Positions 6,830 through 12,229 of a stretch of DNA of 12,229 nt are shown piece after piece. Source of the stretch: Coriobacteriaceae bacterium. Lineage in GTDB: Bacteria > Actinomycetota > Coriobacteriia > Coriobacteriales > Eggerthellaceae. Position numbers and translations under genes: made by a program. Within the stretch, counting starts at the first letter, position 1. Every line of letters starts with the position of its first letter. The notes beneath the pieces are model-generated. The model saw nothing but the letters and a program-made list of their open reading frames with translations, made no database searches and had not been told where the DNA came from. Where the stretch lies: contig SUUF01000025.1 in NCBI GenBank assembly GCA_015062635.1, positions 9,868 to 22,096 on the forward strand, in the 5' to 3' direction.

Positions 6830-7447
6830 CTAGCGGATGAAGTTGGTGCGGACGCGCTTCTCGGTGCGCGGCATGCCGAACGCCTCTTTGCCGAGCGCGA
6901 TGCTCTTCATCAGGAACGCCATGTTGCGCGCCAGCACGCGCATTTGCTGCAGCCCCTCTTCATCCTGCATGCCTTCGCCCACGTTGCGCCCATGCAGGCT
7001 GTTCCAATACTGGCCGTTGGCCACCGGCATGCCCGTGAGGGCGAAGAACTTGTTCAGCTCGTCATAGGTGGCCGAGGTGCCCCCGCGCCGGGCCACGCAC
7101 ACCGCCGCGCCCACCTTCATCGTCTTGTCGAAATGCGTGCTGTAGAACAGCCGGTCGAGCAGGGCCACGAGCGTGGGGTTCGCGCTGCCGAAGTACACGG
7201 GGGCGCCCACCACCAAGCCGTCTGCCTGCTCGAACACGGGCGCCAGCTCGTTCACGACGTCGTCGAACGCGCAGGCACCCGTCTTGCGACACCGCTCGCA
7301 GGCGATGCAGCCGCGCACGTCAAGCGCGCCCACCTGGCGCGTCTCGCATTCGATTCCCTCTTCGCGGAAAACCGCTTCCATCTGCGCGAGCGCCACGCCC
7401 GTGTTGCTGTTTGAGCGCGGGCTGCCATTGAGCATCAAGACCTTCAT
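6830..7447 (-). CDS. Iron-sulfur flavoprotein (flavodoxin-fold, FMN reductase-like)
   Basis: A 205-residue cytoplasmic electron carrier. The N-terminus MKVLMLNGSPRSNSNT is the FMN-phosphate loop of the NADPH-dependent FMN reductase/flavodoxin family, and APVYFGS (82-88) is the second FMN-contact loop. Between them lies RGCIACERCRKTGACAF with C47, C50, C53 and C59. This CX2CX2CX5C pattern matches the compact [4Fe-4S] motif of archaeal and bacterial iron-sulfur flavoproteins. The C-terminus ends KRVRTNFIR, common in anaerobe members. Its ATG overlaps the TGA of the molybdopterin enzyme gene as ATGA. Its ribosome binding site GAGGAG lies inside that gene, indicating translational coupling. It therefore probably gives electrons to, or takes them from, the upstream enzymes; NAD(P)H or ferredoxin as partner is unknown. 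Confidence 0.87.
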   Translation of the reverse strand: MKVLMLNGSPRSNSNTGVALAQMEAVFREEGIECETRQVGALDVRGCIACERCRKTGACAFDDVVNELAPVFEQADGLVVGAPVYFGSANPTLVALLDRLFYSTHFDKTMKVGAAVCVARRGGTSATYDELNKFFALTGMPVANGQYWNSLHGRNVGEGMQDEEGLQQMRVLARNMAFLMKSIALGKEAFGMPRTEKRVRTNFIR

Positions 7448-9672
7448 TTCGACTCCTCGTTTTCCTCGACGGCGGCGAATTCCCCGGGGCAGGCGACCTT
7501 CTCGACGAAAACCTCCAGGCCGTTATACGTCCAGGTTCCAATGAGCGGCTCGCATGCCGAAAGCTCATTGTCGGTGAGCAGGTTCACGTTGCTTACAAGC
7601 GCGCCCGAATAACCCGGCGCGCCCGCCGGCGTCTCGGGAAGCCACCACCCGTATTCGGCGCTCGCAACGCCCAGCGGCATGTCCTCGTACGCTACCTTCA
7701 AGACGGCCGCCCCCCGTTCGTTCGAGATGCGCGCCCAGTCGCCTTCGGCCAGGCCAAGCGCCTGGGCGGTCGCCGACGCCATGTGCACCCGGGGGAAGGG
7801 ACGCCACGCCCGGAATTCCGCATTCTGGAAATAGGACGACGCCCAATACGGCTGGAACCGGGCACCAGTCACGAGCGCCACCATGCCATGCGCAAGGTCG
7901 GCATGGGCCACCGCTTCCAGCACCGGTTGAGGATACCGGCTGCCCCCAAGCTGCTCGAGCAGCGATGACGCAAGCTCGACCTTCCCCGACGGCGTGGCGA
8001 ATCCAACCGGTGCGCCATCGGCGCCCGGAGCCTCGTGTTTGCGATAGGTGGGCTGCGGCGCATAGATGCCCTGCTCCGCGAACTGCTGGAACGTGAGCCC
8101 CGCCGGCTCGAACAACACGTCGTACTCGTCTTCGAGCGTGGCGGCCGGCCATTCGGCGCCCATACCCAAGCGCAACGCCAGCCCCCGCAGAATCTCGTAG
8201 TCGGTGCGACGTTCGTGCAGCGGGCGAATCGCCGCGGCGCCGCCATAGGCGTAATCGGCCACGCCGCCGTGAATCTGGCAGGTCGGCCGCTCGAAGGCCG
8301 CCGCGACCGGCAAGGCGTAATCGGCCAGTTGGGCGGTGGGCGTCATGCGGTAGTCGGCCACCACGCACAGGTCGAGCGATGCCAGGGCATCCAGCACCAG
8401 TTGCGTGTTCGCATAGGTGAGCACCGGATTTGCCCCCATCACCAGCAGCGCGCGCACCGGATAGGGCGTGCCATCGCGCATCGCGCGCATCACCAAGCCC
8501 GGGTGCGCCGAGGTCAGGTACCGCTCGGGCAACGTGCGCCCGAAGCGTTCCGTCTGCCCGTTCACCAGGTCGTATCCCGCATAGCTTTGCAGCCGCGTGG
8601 GGTTCAGCTGGAACGCGCGCTCATCGCGTGCGAACAGGTCGGGGCGCTCCATGTGCGCCTCTTGGCGAAAGCCGCTGCGCTCGTTCACATAGCAGCTGCC
8701 CGGGCGATCGACATTGCCCGTTATCGCCCGCAGCAGGCAAAGCGCGCGCACCGTCGGCTCGGTGTTCGGCCCGAGTTGGTCGATGCCGCGGCCCGACAGC
8801 AGCAGGGCCGGGCCGTTCGTCGCATAAATGCGCGCGGCGCGGCGGATATCATCGGCCGGCACCCCGGTAACCCGTTGCGCTTCGTCGGGCGTATACGGAG
8901 CCACATGGGCGCGCAGACCTTCGAAGCCCGTGCACCACCGTTCCACGAAATCGCGGTCGAACAGACCTTCCTGCAGCACCACGTGAATGAGCGAAAGGGC
9001 GAGCACGGCGTCGGTTCCCGGCCAGGGCATGAGGTGCACGTCGGCTGCAAGCGCCGTCTTCGATTTGCGGCAGTCGACCACGACCAGTGGCACGCCGGCG
9101 TTGTGCTTCGCCCGTATCTGGGTCCAGAACAGCGAGTTGTCGCTCTCGGCGGGGTTGGTCGCCCATAGCATCATCGCGCGGGTGTTATCGCCGAGCTCGC
9201 TTTCGGTCGGCCACCCGAACGTGACCGCGTCCATCCATATGCGCGGGTTCCAGCAAATCTGCCCGATGCCCATGTTGTTGGGGCTGCCGAATTGGCTCAT
9301 GAACCGGTGCAGCGGCCAATACGTGGCATGGGGCCCGCCGATGGCGCTCGCGAGCGTGCGACCCCCGAATTCCTCGCGCAACGCGCGCAGCCGTGCGGCG
9401 ATGTCATCGAGTGCTTCGTCCCAGCTCACCCGCTCGAAGCGCCCGCTTCCCCGGGCGCCCACGCGTTTCATCGGGAAATTCAGCCGGTCGGGGGCGTCCA
9501 GGTCATCGAGGTTCATGCGCCATCGACGGCACCGGGCGGCGACGGTCGGGCTATAGGGGTACCGCGTCGGGTCGGGCTTCACATCGACGATCCGGCCATC
9601 TTCGACCGTCACGTCGAAACCGCACAGATACCCGCAGTAGTGGCAATTCCCCTTGCGCACCTCGCGTGCCAT
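7444..9672 (-). CDS. Cytoplasmic molybdopterin (Mo/W-bisMGD) oxidoreductase, acetylene-hydratase-like layout
   Basis: A 742-residue member of the DMSO reductase superfamily. [4Fe-4S] cysteines are C10, C13, C17 and C48 (GNCHYCGYLCGF and ARCRRW). FMSQFGSPNN then GIGQICWNPR places C140 where the metal-ligand residue lies; Trp rather than His follows it, which argues against formate dehydrogenase. Cofactor-binding stretches include LWATNPAESDN (169-179), VVVDCRKSKTA (197-207), WPGTDAVLAL (217-226) and MGANPVLTYANT (412-423). The C-terminal dinucleotide-binding domain begins near VTGARFQPYW (601). The start at ATG 9672 is fixed by GAGGAGGAG three bases upstream; the frame runs on upstream but antisense to the next gene. 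There is no twin-arginine signal, so it acts in the cytoplasm. Cys spacing and length match acetylene hydratase, yet the residue after C13 is Gly instead of its catalytic Asp. Substrate unknown; a reductive role with its Fe-S and flavin neighbours is inferred. Confidence 0.88.
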   Translation of the reverse strand: MAREVRKGNCHYCGYLCGFDVTVEDGRIVDVKPDPTRYPYSPTVAARCRRWRMNLDDLDAPDRLNFPMKRVGARGSGRFERVSWDEALDDIAARLRALREEFGGRTLASAIGGPHATYWPLHRFMSQFGSPNNMGIGQICWNPRIWMDAVTFGWPTESELGDNTRAMMLWATNPAESDNSLFWTQIRAKHNAGVPLVVVDCRKSKTALAADVHLMPWPGTDAVLALSLIHVVLQEGLFDRDFVERWCTGFEGLRAHVAPYTPDEAQRVTGVPADDIRRAARIYATNGPALLLSGRGIDQLGPNTEPTVRALCLLRAITGNVDRPGSCYVNERSGFRQEAHMERPDLFARDERAFQLNPTRLQSYAGYDLVNGQTERFGRTLPERYLTSAHPGLVMRAMRDGTPYPVRALLVMGANPVLTYANTQLVLDALASLDLCVVADYRMTPTAQLADYALPVAAAFERPTCQIHGGVADYAYGGAAAIRPLHERRTDYEILRGLALRLGMGAEWPAATLEDEYDVLFEPAGLTFQQFAEQGIYAPQPTYRKHEAPGADGAPVGFATPSGKVELASSLLEQLGGSRYPQPVLEAVAHADLAHGMVALVTGARFQPYWASSYFQNAEFRAWRPFPRVHMASATAQALGLAEGDWARISNERGAAVLKVAYEDMPLGVASAEYGWWLPETPAGAPGYSGALVSNVNLLTDNELSACEPLIGTWTYNGLEVFVEKVACPGEFAAVEENEESK

Positions 9673-9922
9673 CTGCTCCTCCTCGGCCTCGGCAAGCCTG
9701 AATGTTCCCATGTTCATTCTAATCTGCGAACGGCCGAGGAAGCGGGTCGCAGGCGTTCTTTCTCCTTGCGGGTTCGCCTTCCGCCCAACCGGAACGCCAG
9801 GGCACAAAACCCGGCACACCCCCTGGGCGCGTTGTCGGGTTGACAAACCAAGCGACTGCCCCGGAGGGGTTCGCCCCACCTTCGCTTTACTTTGAAATCG
9901 AGATGGCGGAAGCGCAAACCGC
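9673..9922 (-). promoter_or_regulatory. 250-bp gap between the Fe-S protein and molybdoenzyme genes
   Basis: This space is long for an operon of otherwise tightly packed genes, so it may hold an internal promoter or leader. On the minus strand, just after the Fe-S gene, GGGG-CGAA-CCCC forms a small tetraloop hairpin. Then TTGTC-N5-GACAA (plus strand 9832-9846) makes a dyad that could be an operator, and CGCCCAGGG and CCCTGGCG could pair around 9794-9829. I compared it by eye with the molybdenum-cofactor, cobalamin and c-di-GMP riboswitch consensus strings and saw no match. Confidence 0.35.
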
Positions 9923-11125
9923 TCACGCAGAAGGGCCGAGTAGCGGCTCGTTGTCTTCGGCGCGATCGAAGGCGAATCCGCTGGTCGCTGCGAACGACTC
10001 GCTCGCCTGCCGGTAGGCTTCCCAGTCGATCTCGACGTCGAACAGCAGCTCGAGGTAATGGCGCACCGGTGCGGCCCCGTCGGCACGCAGCATCGAATTC
10101 GCGCAGCTCACGCAAGCCGTGACGAGGCAGTCGGCCCCGGTATCGCCGAATTCCGCCATCCGGCGGGCGCGGCGGCCTTCGCACACACGCACGTCGTAGT
10201 ACGACACGACCCCGCCCGAACCGCAGCATATCGTGTCAGCGCCATGGTGGCGCATCTCGCGGCACGAGCCGGACGGCAAAAGGGCGCGCACCGCCGACCC
10301 GAATTCATCCGTCTGCCTATCGGAACAGGAATCGTGCACGCTGAAAGTGCGCGCATCGGCCGCGACGCCGCGTTCCTCGGGCACGCGCAGACCCGCCTCC
10401 AACAGCACCCGGGGGAGCGCCTGCACCTCGATGCCAGCATCGATGAGGCCCTGTTCCTTCGCGTGCAGCAATTCGTAATAGCAATTGGGGCACCCGGCGA
10501 TAACGCGGCGCACGCCATGGGCCGCCAACCGCGCGCCGATTGCCTGAGCATAGCCGTCATATTGCTGCGCAAGCCCCATCAGGCGCACCGGCTTTCCGCA
10601 GCACAGGTCGGTCATGCCCGCAGCCAAGCCCGCATCCCGCAAGAACGCCATGGTCGCACGCGTGAGCGCGGGGGCGTAGGTGGTCAGCGTGCACCCCGGG
10701 AAGAACACCGATTCGCACGGTTCGCCGGCCGCAAGCGCATCGTCGTAGCGCACGCCCTGCCAGGCGCGGATGCCACGGAATGCATGACCCGCATAATCGA
10801 CCCGCATCGGCCGCCAGCGGTCTGACAACTCCGGCTTCACCTGCAGATAGAGTTCGCGGCCCGCGCACACCACGGCTGCAGCGTCGATGCCGACGGGGCA
10901 GGAAACCGTGCAGGCGCCGCACAAGGCGCACGTGAACAACAGCCGCTCGGTGCGCGGGTCGAATGCGCCCGCATCGGCCTGCTCCACCACGCGTTCCGCG
11001 AAAGGTCCCCAGGTGCCGGCCGCGCAACCGCAGCCCTCATTCTGCACCTGTTCGCACAAACCGCATCCCACGCAGCGCAGCGCAGCGTCACGGCAAATGC
11101 CCATGCTGTCGGCCAAAGAAACCAC
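9923..11125 (-). CDS. Fe-S oxidoreductase with two CCG domains (HdrD/GlpC-like)
   Basis: A 400-residue cytoplasmic electron-transfer protein. The N-terminus carries an atypical cysteine group (C18, C21, C24, then C32 and C34 instead of a CX3CP ending) and a canonical [4Fe-4S] motif C66-x2-C69-x2-C72-x3-C76-P. Two CCG domains follow: FFPGC145 - CC175/176 - CPNC212/215, and HDSC267 - CC300/301 - C338-VS-C341. They match CX31-39CCX35-36CXXC or nearly so. Such domains bind noncubane or [4Fe-4S] clusters in heterodisulfide reductase HdrB/D, GlpC and LutA-type proteins. The frame is open back to 11317. I chose GTG 11125 because AAAGGA lies 6 bases upstream and the residues before it look unstructured; ATG 11209 is an alternative. 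It is the first gene of the minus-strand cluster and likely relays electrons to the molybdopterin enzyme. Confidence 0.85.
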   Translation of the reverse strand: MVSLADSMGICRDAALRCVGCGLCEQVQNEGCGCAAGTWGPFAERVVEQADAGAFDPRTERLLFTCALCGACTVSCPVGIDAAAVVCAGRELYLQVKPELSDRWRPMRVDYAGHAFRGIRAWQGVRYDDALAAGEPCESVFFPGCTLTTYAPALTRATMAFLRDAGLAAGMTDLCCGKPVRLMGLAQQYDGYAQAIGARLAAHGVRRVIAGCPNCYYELLHAKEQGLIDAGIEVQALPRVLLEAGLRVPEERGVAADARTFSVHDSCSDRQTDEFGSAVRALLPSGSCREMRHHGADTICCGSGGVVSYYDVRVCEGRRARRMAEFGDTGADCLVTACVSCANSMLRADGAAPVRHYLELLFDVEIDWEAYRQASESFAATSGFAFDRAEDNEPLLGPSA

Positions 11126-11342
11126 CGGCCATCCTTTCGCGAATCGCGCCTGTTCGTGTCTCTGTCGCGCCACCCCGAAGCTAACGGCAACGGCAGCGCA
11201 TTGCGTCATTCTACCGTTTCCAAGCGGTGCAGGTGCTGCGAACGAGGCCAGCAAGCAGGGCTGATGTGCTTGCGATACGGATGCAAGGATGAATCGGGGG
11301 CACATCCACGAGTGCAACTGGGCGCTAGAGCGCCTCCTCAGA

Positions 11343-11421
11343 AATTACTGCACAAACTTCGCGGCTCGCTCCGAAAAACCCCAGGTCGCGTTTTTCGGAA
11401 GGCGAAGTTTGCACATTAATT
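11343..11421. repeat. Nested inverted repeat sharing 14 bp with the element near 3906
   Basis: Outer arms 11343-11362 and 11402-11421 pair with small gaps; their core CAAACTTCGC / GCGAAGTTTG is perfect. Inside, TCCGAAAAAC (11370-11379) pairs perfectly with GTTTTTCGGA (11390-11399). The left arm's GCACAAACTTCGCG is identical to 3906-3919. Both elements also hold an A-run-C-run/T-run hairpin inside, which suggests one family of palindromic intergenic elements. Confidence 0.7.
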
Positions 11422-11701
11422 ACCGGCATTTACGCAATGCAGGGGTGAAGCGGGGCGTTGGCACGTCGTGCGAAGTAGTTCGGGCGAGAGGCTGGGCGTA
11501 CGCTGGCGACCTCACCCTTCACGCGCGGTTTGCGGGAAACAGCGTCAGACCGATGGTGCAAGGGGCGTGAGACGGGCTTGCGTGCAAATCATGAGTCACG
11601 GCACATCAGCCACGCCCTGCGTTATTGCGCGGGAATGGCTACGTCGGCAGCTCATCCCTTCAGGCGCCCGATACCGTCCGTGCCAACCGCAGGGTTGATT
11701 C

Positions 11702-11832
11702 CGCCAAAAATGTGCCATCGTGAGGCCAAAAAATCGCCATCGTGAACGATTGAACCAGCTAGGACGCCAATTTTTCGCCATCGTGAACGATTCTCGCCCG
11801 AACGAACCGTTCACGATGGCAAATTTTTGGCG
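11702..11832. repeat. Repeat family A: four copies of a GCCATCGTGAACG unit
   Basis: The core GCCATCGTGAACGATT occurs exactly at 11736-11751 and 11777-11792. It occurs as GCCATCGTGAG at 11714-11724, and inverted as CGTTCACGATGGC at 11808-11820. Each copy is preceded by GCCAA and an A/T run, giving a unit of about 28 bases (11702-11724, 11724-11751, 11765-11792, and 11805-11832 inverted). The last two form a palindrome with a short loop. Read toward the A/T run, each copy spells FTMA-x-FW or a near variant, so a coding origin cannot be excluded. Confidence 0.8.
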
Positions 11833-11842
11833 AATCCCATCG

Positions 11843-11902
11843 GTTTCATGGCACGACCCCGCGGGCCAACACCGGTTCCGTGGCACGGCCCCGCCGGCCG
11901 AC
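11843..11902. repeat. Repeat family E: 28-bp unit duplicated in direct orientation
   Basis: 11843-11870 and 11875-11902 match at 23 of 28 positions, in direct orientation with a 32-base period. The shared core is TGGCACG-x-CCCCGC-x-GGCC. This differs from its inverted neighbours on both sides. Confidence 0.65.
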
Positions 11903-11915
11903 TCGTGTCGTGCAC

Positions 11916-12011
11916 GATGAGTCGAAGGAGTCGAAGGCCGTTCCTTTGATGAATCGAAGATCCTTTGACTCATCGCGCACTATGAGTTGGAAGACGTTCC
12001 TTTGACTCATC
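11916..12011. repeat. Repeat family B: GATGAGTCAAAGGA units in alternating orientation
   Basis: Forward-type copies GATGAGTCGAAGGAG (11916-11930) and ATGAGTTGGAAG (11982-11993) alternate with inverted copies TTCCTTTGATGAATC (11941-11955), ATCCTTTGACTCATC (11960-11974) and TTCCTTTGACTCATC (11997-12011). Adjacent pairs can fold into hairpins of 11-14 bp with mismatches. Just upstream, 11899-11924 also forms a bulged palindrome around GTGCAC. Confidence 0.7.
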
Positions 12012-12025
12012 TCCACCGACATGAA

Positions 12026-12175
12026 CCACGCAGCCGAATTTGCGACAAGGAAAGCGCCGACGAATCGGCTATGTGGCACGGGATATGGACGAAGCGGCGC
12101 GGGTGAACCGGGTTTGCGCCAGGCAGCCGATTTTGCGACACAAAGTATGTCGGCAATTCGGCTGTGTGGCGCAAA
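12026..12175. repeat. Repeat family C: CAGCCGAATTTGCGACA units, four copies in alternating orientation
   Basis: Units of about 22 bases lie at 12026-12047 (forward), 12055-12076 (inverted), 12119-12140 (forward) and 12148-12169 (inverted), each containing a version of CAGCCGAATTTGCGACA. The second pair extends outward to TTTGCGCCA / TGGCGCAAA. This gives a palindrome of two 28-base arms (12113-12140 and 12148-12175), matching at about 23 of 28 positions around a 7-base loop. Confidence 0.8.
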
Positions 12176-12229
12176 GTGTCGAAGGAGCGGCTGGACGACG
12201 TCAGGGGCGCAGCGCCCGCTTCGCCCGAA

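Larger units (their letters stand above)
11126..12229. other. Long gene-free region rich in short repeats
   Basis: No frame on either strand resembles a protein family, and none has a convincing ribosome binding site with sensible composition. 11126-11342 is the likely promoter region of the Fe-S oxidoreductase gene. 11422-11700 shows nothing I can name. 11702-12175 is almost entirely short repeats, listed separately. The last 54 bases hold the small palindrome GGGCGCAGCGCCC (12205-12217). No tRNA or other RNA gene was recognised. Confidence 0.6.

Noticed and set aside
7444..9672. Formate dehydrogenase or exported DMSO reductase identity
   Set aside because: The putative ligand Cys140 is followed by Trp rather than the active-site His of formate dehydrogenases, and there is no twin-arginine signal or membrane/ferredoxin-type subunit gene.
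9673..10086. 138-codon upstream extension of the molybdopterin enzyme frame
   Set aside because: The extra residues overlap the antisense of the Fe-S oxidoreductase gene and look unstructured; the strong GAGGAGGAG site points to ATG 9672.
11702..12175. Possible CRISPR array
   Set aside because: The repeats belong to several families, alternate in orientation, vary between copies and have irregular spacing; no cas gene is present.
12026..12175. Possible integron attC sites, from the imperfect palindromes
   Set aside because: The GTTRRRY/RYYYAAC core sites are absent, and there are no cassette-like genes or integrase in the window.

Overview
The window is GC-rich and densely coded on both strands. 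Its gene content fits a strictly anaerobic actinobacterium of the Coriobacteriia, most likely Eggerthellaceae (relatives of Eggerthella, Gordonibacter, Slackia, Adlercreutzia). The reasons are a MurT-type Mur ligase, several lipoproteins with Ala/Ser/Asp-rich linkers, a DapL-like aminotransferase, and a molybdopterin enzyme encoded beside a heterodisulfide-reductase-like Fe-S protein and an iron-sulfur flavoprotein. The genus is an inference; there is no rRNA or other marker gene here.

Layout. 1-310 is gene-free and holds a dispersed-type inverted repeat. 311-1678 (+) is murT, without its usual partner gatD beside it. 1695-2480 (-) is a GH25 lysozyme-like lipoprotein, and 2732-3847 (+) is a CapA/PgsA-type metallophosphatase lipoprotein read divergently from it. 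3848-4087 holds a 34-bp inverted repeat enclosing smaller hairpins, one of them a good terminator. 4088-4714 (-) is a small lipoprotein of unknown function. 4856-6016 (+) is a PLP aminotransferase of the LL-diaminopimelate aminotransferase type. 6079-6316 (-) is a deletion scar: an intact start of an Old Yellow Enzyme gene joined out of frame to the 3' end of what looks like a thioredoxin-fold (DsbA-like) gene. 6419-6790 (+) is an HxlR-type regulator, divergent from the scar.

11125 down to 6830 (-) is the most interesting part. It reads, in order, a CCG-domain Fe-S oxidoreductase (HdrD/GlpC-like), a 250-bp gap, a cytoplasmic 742-residue molybdopterin (or tungstopterin) oxidoreductase, and an iron-sulfur flavoprotein. 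The last two genes overlap by ATGA. The spacing of the Fe-S cysteines and the putative metal-ligand cysteine resembles acetylene hydratase, but the position of that enzyme's catalytic Asp is Gly here. I infer an uncharacterised soluble redox module: flavoprotein and Hdr-like protein passing electrons to a Mo/W enzyme whose substrate is unknown.

11126-12229 contains no gene I can support. Between 11343 and 12175 it is packed with at least five unrelated families of short repeats, mostly inverted pairs or alternating copies. One of them shares a 14-bp sequence with the palindromic element near 3906.
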